From Apostichopus japonicus (Eukaryota; Echinodermata; Holothuroidea; Aspidochirotida; Stichopodidae): DNA of 64,000 bases. The position numbers and the translations under genes are program-made. Of the stretch, positions 1-11,129 are shown piece after piece. A model generated the notes under the pieces. It was not told the origin of the DNA. It saw only the letters and a list, made by a program, of their open reading frames with translations, and made no database searches. Location: assembly GCF_037975245.1 (NCBI RefSeq), contig NC_092577.1, positions 3,805,501 through 3,869,500 of the forward strand. The letters run 5' to 3'. Position 1 is the stretch's first letter. Each line of letters starts with the position of its first letter.

Positions 1-899
1 CTTTAAGTTAATTGTGTATTAAACAGATTAGAAGATTAATGACTGCTTTAGTTACGATTGTCGTTGTGTAAGTTACCTGATCTGAATCAGCCTTAACCTT
101 CAACATTAATATCTCATTTTCCAGTCTTTGTGGAAAATAGTTTTGTAAGTGAATCAATTGAACTTAGGTTCAAGCACACTCAAGCCATGTTTGTAGTCAC
201 TTGTACTCCTAACATTGTACTCTTGTACAGTTTCAGATTGTGTGGACAATGCTTAATGTGTACTTTACCTTGTAACTGGCCTAAAAACAAAATAGGCATG
301 AACAAAAAAATTTAAATACTGTGACTCCTCTTTCAGTCTTTGCAGACAATATTTGTCCATATGAATCAATTGAACTTAAGTTCAAGCACAATCAAGCCAT
401 GTTAGCATTTACTGGAGCTCCTAACATTGTACTCTTATACAGTTTCAGACTGTGTGGACAATGCTTACTGTGCACTCTATTTTCTACTTTTAGAAATTAA
501 TCCAGTTGTTACATTCAGTTATTGCCAGGAACTGCAGAACATGATATGGGTTAAAGCACAATTAATCTTATGTTTTTGTCTCAAAAATGCCCACTGCAAC
601 TGTTGCTAAAGTACACACATGTTTGGACTGTGTAGAATATAGAACCTGTACATTTTCCTAAATATTATAGATTTTCTAGTGCTTTCAAATCTGGCATAGT
701 AACTCCACATTTCTTACTGTACCTTCTTCATTGTTCACATGTTTGGATATTGTGGACAATATAACCTATTCATTCTATATTGCAGATGAATATCAATTAT
801 TAAATATCATATTATAATAAAAAAAGGTGATTCTATTTTCCATTAACCAGCTGTATCAAGGCAATGTAGTTAATGACTTTATATATGCTTTTTCAACAG

Positions 900-966
900 G
901 CAATGGAAAGGGCTCTTGAAGTGTTCCAACCATTCCTTTTCCTGAAGATGGACGTTAATATCACTG
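900..966 (+). other. Exon-like 67-nt module repeated in the 988-bp array
   Basis: Each of units 1-4 contains a 67-nt stretch preceded by a pyrimidine-rich acceptor (gctttttcaacag) and followed by a consensus donor (gtaggt). Copies lie at 900-966, 1888-1954, 2860-2926 and 4046-4112. Read from the first base it is open in phase 0 and encodes AMERALEVFQPFLFLKMDV followed by NIT, ending in phase 1. Copy 3 changes Met to Ile (ATG to ATA); copy 4 has one synonymous change (TTC to TTT). Unit 5 has lost nearly all of it. The units are so similar overall that conservation alone does not prove coding function. It could be a real duplicated exon of an unknown gene or a chance splice-flanked ORF. Confidence 0.35.
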
Positions 967-3264
967 GTAGGTTAACTGAGGGCAATGACTTTAAGTTAAT
1001 TGTGTATTAAACAGATTAGAAGATTAATGACTGCTTTAGTTACGATTGTCGTTGTGTAAGTTACCTGATCTGAATCAGCCTTAACCTTCAACATTAATAT
1101 CTCATTTTCCAGTCTTTGTGGAAAATAGTTTTGTAAGTGAATCAATTGAACTTAGGTTCAAGCACACTCAAGCCATGTTTGTAGTCACTTGTACTCCTAA
1201 CATTGTACTCTTGTACAGTTTCAGATTGTGTGGACAATGCTTAATGTGTACTTTACCTTGTAACTGGCCTAAAAGCAAAATAGGCATGAACAAAAAAATT
1301 TAAATACTGTGACTCCTCTTTCAGTCTTTGCAGACAATATTTGTCCATATGAATCAATTGAACTTAAGTTCAAGCACAATCAAGCCATGTTAGCATTTAC
1401 TGGAGCTCCTAACATTGTACTCTTATACAGTTTCAGACTGTGTGGACAATGCTTACTGTGCACTCTATTTTCTACTTTTAGAAATTAATCCAGTTGTTAC
1501 ATTCAGTTATTGCCAGGAACTGCAGAACATGATATGGGTTAAAGCACAATTAATCTTATGTTTTTGTCTCAAAAATGCCCACTGCAACTGTTGCTAAAGT
1601 ACACACATGTTTGGACTGTGTAGAATATAGAACCTGTACATTTTCCTAAATATTATAGATTTTCTAGTGCTTTCAAATCTGGCATAGTAACTCCACATTT
1701 CTTACTGTACCTTCTTCATTGTTCACATGTTTGGATATTGTGGACAATATAACCTATTCATTCTATATTGCAGATGAATATCAATTATTAAATATCATAT
1801 TATAATAAAAAGAGGTGATTCTATTTTCCATTAACCAGCTGTATCAAGGCAATGTAGTTAATGACTTTATATATGCTTTTTCAACAGGCAATGGAAAGGG
1901 CTCTTGAAGTGTTCCAACCATTCCTTTTCCTGAAGATGGACGTTAATATCACTGGTAGGTTAACTGAGGGCAATGACTTTAAGTTAATTGTGTATTAAAC
2001 AGATTAGAAGATTAATGACTGCTTCAGTTACGATTGTCGTTGTGTAAGTTACCCGATATCAATCAGCCTTAAACTTCAACATTAATATCCCCTTTTCTAG
2101 TCTCTGGGGAAAATAGTTTTGTAAGTGAATCAATTGAACTTAGGTTCAAGCACACTCAAGCCATGTTTGTAGTTACTTGTACTCCTAACATTGTACTCTT
2201 GTACAGTTTCAGATTGTGTGGACGATGCTTAATGTGTATTTTACCTTGTAACTGGCCTAAACAAAATAGGCATAAAAAAAAAAAATTAAATACTGTGACT
2301 CCTCTTTCAGTCTTTGCAGACAATATTTGTCCATATGAATCAATTGAACTTAAGTTCAAGCACAATCAAGCCATGTTAGCATTTACTTGAGCTCCTAACA
2401 TTGTACTCTTATACAGTTTCAGACTGTGTGGACAATGCTTACTGTGCACTCTATTTTGTACTTTTAGAAATTAATCCAGTTGTTACATTCAGTTATTGCC
2501 AGGAACTGCAGAACATGATATGGGTTAAAGCACAATTAATCTTATGTTTTTGTCTCAAAAATGCCCACTGCAACTGTTGCTAAAGTACACACATGTTTGG
2601 ACTGTGTAGAATATAGAACCTGTACATTTTCCTAAATATTATAGATTTTCTAGTGCTTTCAAATCTGGCATAGTAACTCCACATTTCTTACTGTACCTTC
2701 TTCATTGTTCCCATGTTTGGATATTGTGGACAATATAACCTATTCATTCTATATTGCAGATGAATATCATATTATAATAAAAAAAGGTGATTCTATTTTC
2801 CATTTACCAGCTGTATCAAGGCAATGTAGTTAATGACTTTATATATGCTTTTTCAACAGGCAATGGAAAGGGCTCTTGAAGTGTTCCAACCATTCCTTTT
2901 CCTGAAGATAGACGTTAATATCACTGGTAGGTTAACTGAGGGCAATGACTTTAAGTTAATTGTGTATTAAACAGATTAGAAGATTAATGACTGCTTTAGT
3001 TACGATTGTCGTTGTGTAAGTTACCTGATCTGAATCAGCCTTAACCTTCAACATTAATATATCATTTTCCAGTCTCTGTGGAAAATAGTTTTGTAAGTGA
3101 ATCAATTGAACTTAGGTTCAAGCACACTCAAGCCATGTTTGTAGTCACTTGTACTCCTAACATTGTACTCTTGTACAGTTTCAGATTGTGTGGACAATGC
3201 TTAATGTGTACTTTACCTTGTAACTGGCCTAAAAACAAAATAGGCATGAACAAAAAAATATAAA

Positions 3265-3690
3265 TACTGTGACTCCTCTTTCAGTCTTTGCAGACAATAT
3301 TTGTCCAAATGAATCAATTGAACTTAAGTTCAAGCACAATCAGACCATATTAGCATTTACTTGAGCTCCTAACATTGTTCTCTTATACAGTTTCAGATTG
3401 TGTGGACAATGCTTAATGTGTACTTTACCTTGTAACTGGCCTAAAAACAAAATAGGCATGAACCAATAAATTTAAATACTGTGACTCCTCTTTCAGTCTT
3501 TGCAGACAATATTTGTCCAAATGAATCAATTGAACTTAAGTTCAAACACAATCAGACCATGTTAGCATTTACTTGAGCTCCTAACATTGTACTCTTATAC
3601 AGTTTCAGATTGTGTGGACAATGCTTACTGTGCACTCTATTTTCTACTTTTAGAAATTAATCCAGTTGTTACATTCAGTTATTGCCTGGA
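3265..3690. repeat. Internal ~211-bp tandem duplication inside unit 4
   Basis: The block beginning near cagtctttgcagacaatat occurs at about 3282 and again at about 3494. Other units have one copy. This explains the extra ~214 bp of unit 4. The two copies share the change to ccaaatgaatc (ccatatgaatc elsewhere), so the duplication is local and younger than the unit. Confidence 0.85.
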
Positions 3691-4134
3691 ACTGCAGATC
3701 ATGATATAGCTTAAAGCACAATTAATCTTATGTTTTTGTCTCAGAAATGCCCACTGCAACTGTTGCTAAAGTACACACATGTTTGGACTGTGTAGAATAT
3801 AGAACCTGTACATTTTCCTAAATATTATAGATTTTCTAGTGCTTTCAAATCTGGCATAGTAACTCCACATTTCTTACTGTACCTTCTTCATTGTTCACAT
3901 GTTTGGATATTGTGGACAATATAATCTATTCATTCTATATTGCAGATGAATATCATATTATAATAAAAAAAGGTGATTCTATTTTCCATTAACCAGTTGT
4001 ATCAAGGCAATGTAGTTAATGACTTTATATATGCTTTTTCAACAGGCAATGGAAAGGGCTCTTGAAGTGTTCCAACCATTTCTTTTCCTGAAGATGGACG
4101 TTAATATCACTGGTAGGTTAACTGAGGGCAATGA

Positions 4135-4200
4135 CTTGAAGTTAATTGTGTAATAAACAAATTAGAAGATTAATGACTGCTTCAGTTACGATTGTCATTG
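4135..4200. repeat. Start of fifth 988-bp unit, left of insertion
   Basis: This matches the first ~66 bp of the array unit and stops at 4200, where the DNA element begins. The same unit resumes at 6250 after the 8-bp duplication. Confidence 0.9.
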
Positions 4201-4440
4201 GGTTCCAGGACAACTCTCCCCTGGACGATTTCCCCCCGGACGATTACCCCCCGGACGATTCCCCATCGGACAGTTCAAACCTGGACAATTACCAACCCTG
4301 ACAATTGCCCCCCGGACAATTCCCACCCAGACAATTGCCCACCCTGACAATTGTCCCCTGGACAATCCCGCTCCGGACAAATACCACCCATGACAATTGC
4401 CCCCCGGACAATTCCCCCCCCCCAGACAATCCCCTTCTTG
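4201..4440 (+). repeat. Left terminal minisatellite of the 4201-6249 element
   Basis: About 13 imperfect copies of a ~18-bp unit of the form ggacaattgcccccc. The reverse-strand translation gives a PGGN-like repeat ORF, which is a by-product of the repeat and not a gene. Confidence 0.9.
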
Positions 4441-4554
4441 GAAATTTCGACGATTGATTGACAGCCGATGTAGGCGGGGTTAAGGCTATTATTCTAGTAA
4501 AAATGGGGGTGTGCAACAAGAGATTTCATTTTTGGTTTCAATGACAATCGTAAC

Positions 4555-4870
4555 CTATGCATTCATGCTGGCGGAGAGTGTGTGTGTATGCGTGTGTGTT
4601 GGGACAGGGGGGGGGGGGGTGTAAAGCCTTGCTTGTAAATACGATATCTCAATAAGGGAAGCTTTGACCAATCTAATATTGGTGTATATGAGTAACACAT
4701 TGGGTAGAAGAACCCAAGAAGAGAGAAAACTAAGAGAAGAAAAAAGGGAAAAGAGGAGGAAGGAAGGGAAAAGAAAAAGAAAAAAGAGAGAAAAGGACGC
4801 ACCCACCACTTCTTTGTTCCCATCTCCATGAAAACGCGCCCACAACCCTACACCCCACCCCTCTAATCGC
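4555..4870. repeat. Low-complexity interior of the element
   Basis: GT-rich stretch, a poly-G run near 4606-4619, then a purine-rich stretch (about 4700-4800). Reverse-strand ORFs of 88 and 96 codons here are low complexity and are not supported as genes. Confidence 0.7.
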
Positions 4871-5079
4871 TTCCCGATGAGTTATGAAACTTAATTAATG
4901 ACCTTTGCCCGTATAGTACCAAGACCTTGACAAAATCCGGCAACGCACCACTTTATCGATAACAAGTGATCGTGTTGTGTATTAGTGACGTCTAGAGGTC
5001 GTGCACTGACCTACATGGAGCGTGACCACTCCCGAATTTGCCATTTCCCAAAATAACCGATGTGTAAATGGTACTTTAA

Positions 5080-5862
5080 CGGGAAGTGTTTTTTCCGACG
5101 ATCTAGGGGTATTTTTTGGCCAAAAAAAATACTCATACTCTCTGTGCCAACTGATGGTGGCGCTCCGCTTAGATAGTATCAAGTAGTGTGTTACACCTAT
5201 AATGGCATTCTGTGATGAACAGCGTCCAAACTGCACATGTGCGAAGTGTTCGATTTCGGGAATTTTTTTCATTTCTTTCATTTCCTTCAACAAAGTTTTA
5301 TAGTAGCCGTTATAAGAGGTTTAATATTTGTACACCAATAAATTAACTGTCTGAATTTTCACAAATTCCCTGACCACCATTCTTCAACATACTTCCCTCT
5401 ACTCGTGCAGTTTTGACCGGTCTGTTAGGGTCTGAAGGAGGTTTTTCTATATTGGTTGTCCATAGATGAAATGTTGTGCAACATAATGGGTATGTTTTGA
5501 AGTGAAATTATTTACGATAATTGTGAATTTCAAAATTGTGAACAAATAATGGGCTTAAAACCTCAAAAATGGTGCTTACGGGTATTGTGGGCCGCGACGT
5601 TGAATCACCTACAAAAAGCAATGATCCACAGGAGATGTGATGAGGTCGAACATGATGTGTGACTGTGTTGATATCTTCAAAACGGTTATGGATGAACAAA
5701 AAAAACTATTGGGAAATTCTTGGTTCTCAGGCAAAAGTGTACATCTGGTTGGTCATTTCAAGCCCGAGAAGTGCCGTTTCCGGTGATCTGGGGGGAATCA
5801 AAACCCGAAATTGTCTTCTACGCTGCACGCCAACCGATGGTGGTGCTCCCCTTAGATAGTAA
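5080..5862. repeat. Diverged direct repeat pair inside the element
   Basis: The stretch around 5086-5180 (containing gatggtggcgctccgcttag) and that around 5771-5862 (gatggtggtgctccccttag) are diverged direct copies of about 90 bp, roughly 685 bp apart. They suggest internal duplication within the transposon. Confidence 0.6.
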
Positions 5863-5984
5863 TTCGCGCCCCCCGGGTTAGAAAATCCTGGATACCCCCT
5901 GCTTCGTGAGTAGGGGGACAACATTTGGGAGCAAAAGCCTCTAAAATCGTACCAATTGGGTGCTCCCGATTGACAGTTTTCTGT

Positions 5985-6249
5985 GGGCAATTGTCCGGGG
6001 GAAATTGTCTTGGGGGGGGGGAATAGTCCGGGGGGAAATTGTCCGGGAGGGTTATTGACCTGGGGGTAATTGTCCGGGGGGAATTCGTCCGGGATGGGAA
6101 TTGTTCAGGGGGGAATTGTCTGGGGTGGGAACTGTCCGGGGTGAGAATTGTCTGGGTGGGAATTGTCCGGGGGTAATTGTCCAGGGGGGGAGTTTTCTGG
6201 AGGGTAATTATCCGGGGGGTAATTTTCCAGGGGGAGTTGTCCGGTCACC
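5985..6249 (-). repeat. Right terminal minisatellite of the 4201-6249 element
   Basis: About 14 imperfect copies of gggggaattgtccg, the reverse complement of the left-end unit. Together the two arrays form an inverted repeat of about 250 bp. Confidence 0.9.
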
Positions 6250-7075
6250 TGTCATTGTGTAAGTTACCCGATCTGTAACAGCCTTAACCTTACACATTAA
6301 TATCTCCTTTTCCAGTCTCTGGGGACAATAGTTTGGTTAGTAAATCAATTGAAATTACGTTCAAGCACAATCAAGCCATGTTTGTAGTCACTTTTACTTC
6401 TAACATTGTACTCTTGTACAGTTTCAGATTGTGTGGACGATGCGTAATGTGTATTTTACATTGTAACTGGCCTTATCAAAATAGGTATGAACCAAAATAT
6501 TTAAAAACTGTGACTCCTCTTTCAGTGTTTGCAGACAATATTTGTCCATATGAATCAATTGAACTTAAGTTCAAGCACAATCAAACCATGTTAGTATTTA
6601 CTTGCGCTCCTAACATTGTTCTCTCATACAGTTTCAGATTGTGGACAATGCTTACTGTGCACTCTATCTTGTACTTTTAGAAATTAATCCAGTTGTCACA
6701 TTCAGCTATTGCCAGGAACTGCAGATCATGATATAGCTTAAAGCACAATTAATCGTATGTTTTTGTCTCAACAATACCCACTGCAACTGTTGTTAAAGTG
6801 CACCCATGTTTGGATTGTGTAGAATATAGAACTTGTGCATCTTCCTTAATATAATAGATTTTCTAGTGCAATCAAATTTGGCATAGTAACTCCACATTTC
6901 TTGCTGTTCCTTCTGGTAAGTTTACTGAGGGCATGTTAGTGATTAAGAACTTGAAGTTAATTGTGTAATTAACAGATCATAAAATTAATGACTGCTTCAT
7001 TCACCATTGTTATTGTGTCAGCGAATTGACTACTCTGTCTAGAACGCCTCTATACATCAATTAATATTCTCCAGC
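6250..7075. repeat. Remainder of unit 5 and partial unit 6 of the 988-bp array
   Basis: From the target duplication onward the sequence follows the array unit to about 6910. It then skips roughly 200 bp, including nearly all of the exon-like module, and enters a more diverged sixth partial unit from about 6945. Divergence rises toward the right edge, as expected for the margin of a tandem array. A 115-codon ORF at 6333-6680 spans two sub-blocks and is unrecognised. Confidence 0.8.
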
Positions 7076-7129
7076 AAACAAATCTTATAGTTTATCGGGG
7101 CAGGCCTCAAAATGTGCTTAAAAAAACGA

Positions 7130-8345
7130 GTTTCGTTGCACATATTTAGTACCAAGGTTTGTTGGTTGGAAGTTGTAGAGGGATGTCCTAGGAACATTTT
7201 TCACGATGTTGGATGATTGGAGAGGTGTTATTTTTCGAGTAAACAACAAACAAATGACGTCACTCTTGTACGGTGTAAGACAATTACAACAAAGCAGTTC
7301 CTTGTCACAGCAACATGAAAATGGCATTTAAATGGTCTTGCACTTATTATAACCTAGATGTTTTTGTTGATAGTTTTACAGGGATGTCCTGAGATTATCT
7401 TAGGAGTTATTGGATGCTTGGAGAGGTGTTACCTTGCATGTAAACAACAAATGACCTCACTAGGAAGTGTGGGCTAAATTGAAAATCAGCAACGTCTATT
7501 CACAGCAACATGATAATAGTTTTTAAATGTTACTAAACCTATTTAGAACCAACTTGAAGGTTTGTTGGTTGGATGTTGTAAAGAAATGTCCTTAGAATGC
7601 TTGAAGAGTTGTTGGATGCTAAAGGAGGTAATACTTTACTAGTAAACAGTAAACATATGACGTCACTGTTATAGGTTGGACGGCAATCAAAACTCAGGAG
7701 TTCCTTGTAACAGCAACATGGAAACGACATAATTTAATTGTTCTTGCACTTATTTAGAAACAGGAAGTGTTGGTTGAAAGTAATGGAGCGATATCATGAT
7801 ATTTAAATAGTTGTTGGGTGCTAGGAGAGGTGTTATTTTACGAGTAAACAATATACATATGACGTCACTCTTATACGTTGTACTATAATGAAAATAGAGC
7901 AGTTTCTTGTCACAGCAAGATGATAACATAATTTAAATGTTCTTGCACTAACAGTACTTAGGACAAGGTAATGTTGGTTGAAAGCTATATAGGAACGTCT
8001 GAAGAACATTTTAACAGTTGTTGGGTGCTAAGAGAGGTGTTATGTAAAGAGTAAACAATAAACAAATAACGTCATTCTTATACGTTTTACTGTACGACAA
8101 TTAAACAGAGCAGTTCCTTGTCACAGCAAGATGATAAAATAATTAAACACAGTATTAAGAACCAGGATGTGTTGGCTGAAGTAAAAGAGGAATGTCCGAA
8201 GAATATTTTAAGAGTTGTTGGATTCTTAAAGCAGTGTTATTTTTCGAAAACAACAAATTTATGTTGTGTTAAACATAATTTGAACAAATGCATTTTTAAA
8301 CACTGTCCGTCTCCTGAAGTCTGCCTCGAGACTCACCTTTAACGC
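7130..8345. repeat. ~200-bp tandem repeat, about six copies
   Basis: Successive copies begin near 7139, 7340, 7533, 7745, 7944 and 8150. Each contains, in order, a ttggttg-aag block, a gttggatgctaggagaggtg block, gagtaaacaa, a tgacgtcact stretch and agcagttccttgtcacagcaa. Copies have diverged substantially and the last is truncated. ORFs of 63-74 codons in it follow the repeat and are not supported as genes. The perfect CRE-like palindrome tgacgtca occurs in several copies. Confidence 0.85.
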
Positions 8346-8677
8346 AAATGTAGCTGGTCAAAAACGCAGTGACCAGGCAAAAATATATGTTTTTAGGTTT
8401 GGGAAAATTATAAGTAGCACCTTCCCATGAGAGAAGGACCGGATGACTCTGAGATCATGGGGACAACTTGAAAAGGCGAAACGCTCACACAAAAGTAAAC
8501 ATAAGGAAAAATAGTAGGTTTACTATGCACATGAATCTTGTATTAAAAACAATGGGGTCACTTAAACTTAAAGAAAAATTTAAATGATATAAATGGGTAA
8601 CTAACAGATCAGAGCTGTTACATCTAACAAGATATCCACTGAACTTATTTGAAAATAAACTGCCTAAAAGTCCTAAG

Positions 8678-8863
8678 TTAGAACACAATCGCGGCGCGGG
8701 TCAACCAACTAAAAAGTCGCGAAATATAATTACTTCCTTGGGTTACTTCGATCAGAGGCAGGTTCACTCTGTTGTGGAAGTCACTGGGGTAGGTTTGCTC
8801 ACTGAATTGCTCTTGACCAGCTTGCTCTTCACTCCCTGGTATCTGGGCCCATTGACCTATCAG
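8678..8863 (-). CDS. Candidate terminal exon of unknown gene
   Basis: On the minus strand, an acceptor-like ttgacag at 8864-8870 is followed by 61 open codons and a TAA at 8678-8680. The reading starts LIGQWAQIPGSEEQ and contains RVNLPLIEVTQG further on. Composition is protein-like (mixed charged and polar residues, no low complexity) and the stretch is more GC-rich than its surroundings. I do not recognise the product. The phase does not join simply to the candidate exons at 9306-9667, so it is kept separate. A chance open frame or transposon fragment is possible. Confidence 0.25.
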   Translation of the reverse strand: MIGQWAQIPGSEEQAGQEQFSEQTYPSDFHNRVNLPLIEVTQGSNYISRLFSWLTRAAIVF

Positions 8864-8880
8864 CTGTCAATTAAATTACT

Positions 8881-9300
8881 AAATAATTACCAGGCACATT
8901 ACTTAACCCGAATCTAAACTTATATATGGGTCTCATCAGTGTCCTTAAATAAATTTGTTGTTACACATCCATCACCAAGAATATTCCTACCAAAACAAAA
9001 TAGCTATTAAACTGTCTATTTCTCCCACAGTTCTCAAAAGTGATAGAGGCTTGGAGCCATTACATGTATTCCTAGAAAACAAGGGCCACACAAAACAATA
9101 ACTATGTTCAAAAATGACAAAGGTCACACAGGGCCACCTGACCACAAACTGTTGCCCTGTAGTAGTAGCATAAATGCGAAACTTTAGGGAACTCCTCAAT
9201 CTACCAAAGTAAGTTATTCATTGTCAAATGAATAAAACAAAATAAGAAAAAGAACGGAAAAGATCAAATGAATTAAACAAATATGGAAAATGATCAACAT
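8881..9300. other. No gene seen
   Basis: AT-rich unique DNA. A 70-codon reverse ORF at 8987-9199 has no support. Confidence 0.5.
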
Positions 9301-9305
9301 AAACA

Positions 9306-9667
9306 CTAACAAAATATTGACCATGTTATGCTTTGGTTACACAAACAGTCCTTTCTGAGTGATATGACTTCCTCGTCACTATCAACATGACCAACACCCA
9401 AAGCCACTTGCTTAGGAAGAAGTAGTCTTCCTCTGTTATGTGAAGACAGAATGTCTTGGGCAATAGCACTGTCATCCTTTCATCACAGCAGCTTCTTTGA
9501 GCTGTTTTTGAGCATCTCGTGTCAGACACTGAGACAGCTGTTCTGTCTGCCCGCTAACATATCTTCTTCCTTTTGAAAACTTGAGTCCTGATTGTGCCAG
9601 AGAAATCTCTGTAGAGGGAGCACCGCAAATATCCTTGTCTTTGGCGCCGATGGGCCTGCACTTTCAT
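9306..9667 (-). pseudogene. Candidate second exon, two frameshifts, unknown protein
   Basis: A good acceptor (tttgttgcag) ends just above 9667. Read in phase 2, the exon gives protein-like sequence: ESAGPSAPKTRIFAVLPLQR, then a segment ending KEEDMLAGRQ. A frame change then continues as TEQLSQCLTRDAQKQLKEAA, and a second change returns to the original frame with LLLPKQVALGVGHVDSDEEV, ending at a TAG at 9306-9308. The two shifts compensate. The first lies in a cagacag slippage motif and the second at a GG, so they may be assembly errors or real decay. The first codon, split G|AT, completes the phase of the candidate first exon at 10598-10622. No family recognised. Confidence 0.35.
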
Positions 9668-9679
9668 CTGCAACAAATC

Positions 9680-10590
9680 AAAAAAAAATTTGTTTGGTTG
9701 ATACAGTATTTTGAATTGTCCTGTTGATCCGCTGTGGTTCACATTAATTGTCTACACTGGAACTCAACTGACTAATATGCCTCCATTTATTTCAGTGTAA
9801 GTCTGGAGCCATGAGCTTGGTAGGGTATTGTTACAAACCCACACACTACAAAGGTTTGAGAACACATGCAATGCTACTTGACCGGATTTCCCATACTAAA
9901 AGAAGGCCTCTCCATACATGCATCAAAGTAAAATAAACCAAGCAAGATGCTTTGATATGAAATATTTTTTTCCAAATTTTTAAAGAGCTGTAATAAGGCT
10001 ATAGGTGCAACTATATCGAGTGCCATGCTGATGCTAAATTAGCTGGAAACTTACATGTGCCAACTCACTTTGTTAGGTGTACAAAATACAAGAAGGGATC
10101 TGAGACTAGGCAATACTGTAGCATTGCCTAGGCCTATTTACTTAGTGGCCTGTATATAAGCTACATTACACGCTACATTTACTTGTGTGTGTGCCAGTAC
10201 TACCAGCAGCCATGGAGACATGCTCTGGGCTTAGTTAGGGCCTGTTTTGACAAATTAATACAAGACTAGAGGCTAGACCATAGGCCTAGGCTGACATTGA
10301 ATATTGATAGGCCTAACGTTAGTCTGCCTATCGAACCTACACTGGTGTTGATTTCATTTCTTTGTTTCATGGCAAATAAAACATGACATAAATATAACAG
10401 ATACCAGTATATAGTAGCTGTCGATCTATCCTTCATGGGTGCTACGTTAATCACTTCTAGTCTAAGGCAAACTAGTAATAGTATAGTATTGAAGAGCCTT
10501 GTCCTAAATTTTCATAGTTGGCATTCGTATCACTTGAGGAAGTTTTCTTGTCACAGTAATGCTCTAACATGAGTAATAGTAACAGAACTT
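9680..10590. other. Putative intron of the 9306-10622 gene model; no other feature
   Basis: Unique AT-rich DNA with repeated taggcct words but no tandem structure or coding signal. Confidence 0.4.
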
Positions 10591-10597
10591 GAATTAC

Positions 10598-10622
10598 CTT
10601 CATCGTTCGTGTACTGAATCAT
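10598..10622 (-). CDS. Candidate first coding exon, MIQYTNDE
   Basis: On the minus strand an ATG at 10622 opens the 25-nt exon ATG..GAAG followed by the donor gtaattc at 10597. It encodes MIQYTNDE plus one base of the next codon. Joined to the acceptor at 9667 it reads MIQYTNDEDESAGPS in one frame, so the intron phase agrees. Intron length would be about 930 bp. The region just upstream (10622-10900) is relatively CpG-containing and could be a promoter or 5' UTR, but no TATA box or other element was identified with confidence. Unknown product; the model rests on phase and splice consensus only. Confidence 0.3.
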
Positions 10623-11129
10623 GGAAGCACCTTCTAGGTATGAAAATTTGCCACCCTCAATACTGCTTCATATCTCGGCACATTTGACGTCGGTTTGCCA
10701 ACTGTTGGCTGTAAATTTCGTTAGACTTTCAGCCCATCGTTCTCTTGTTATGCAGTACGTTATGCAGACTAATTGTAAACACGTACAAACGTTACATACA
10801 CACAGTCTGTGCATAAACATCACGCCGAGCCGAGCAGTTTCTGTATCAGCTGACATATCACATGCCATACAATAAGGATTTTGATTGGCTCTTGAGTGAA
10901 AAAATCGCTGCGTTCGGAGAAGTCCTAACAACGCAAAGCGGACTAAATGAGTCCGTCTTAAACTGCTGTTTACTCTTAAGATAACACTTCCCGAACCATC
11001 CAACATCGAGAATTGTAATAAGCATATGAAAACACACCATAATATGTGGTCAAACCTTGGTACTAAATATGTGCAACGACAGTGAACGATATCGAGCCTG
11101 CCCCGATGGACTATTAAGATAAATCCCTG

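Larger units (their letters stand above)
1..4134. repeat. ~988-bp tandem array, units 1-4
   Basis: Direct reading shows near-identical units starting at 1, 989, 1977 and 2949 (lengths 988, 988, 972, 1186). Units 1 and 2 differ at only a few bases. Unit 3 lacks a few bases near 2766. Unit 4 is longer because an internal block of about 211 bp is duplicated (see 3265-3690). Each unit is itself built from related sub-blocks around the motif cagattgtgtggacaatgc, so the array has at least two nested periods. ORFs of 60-75 codons recur in every unit, but they are repeat-borne and resemble nothing I know. The array continues beyond the left edge or starts there; it cannot be bounded on that side. Confidence 0.95.
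4201..6249. mobile_element. Non-autonomous DNA transposon with minisatellite inverted ends
   Basis: The fifth array unit is interrupted here. The 8-bp direct repeat tgtcattg flanks the insert (4193-4200 and 6250-6257), and the neighbouring intact units show the corresponding unoccupied site (tgtcgttg), so the insertion is proved inside the window. The tips are inverted: ggttccaggacaactc at the left against ggtgaccggacaactc on the reverse strand at the right. Both ends consist of ~18-bp ggacaattgcccccc-type repeats in opposite orientation (4201-4440 and about 5985-6249). An 8-bp duplication is typical of hAT and P superfamilies; which applies here is not clear. No transposase reading frame is visible, so it is non-autonomous. 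Confidence 0.85.
7080..11125. mobile_element. Candidate segment bounded by inverted repeats
   Basis: The stretch around 7083-7160 (with cggggcaggc and ccaaggtttg) recurs inverted at about 11049-11122; a run of about 25 bases around tgcacatatttagtacc is identical. Weaker similarity extends inward: 10965-11060 on the reverse strand resembles the ~200-bp monomer that is tandem at 7130-8345. This could be a DNA element whose left end was amplified, or two independent copies of a dispersed repeat in opposite orientation. No target duplication was identified and no transposase is visible. Confidence 0.35.

Noticed and set aside
4195-4519. PGGN-repeat ORFs on the minus strand
   Set aside because: Translations of the C-rich minisatellite end of the DNA element.
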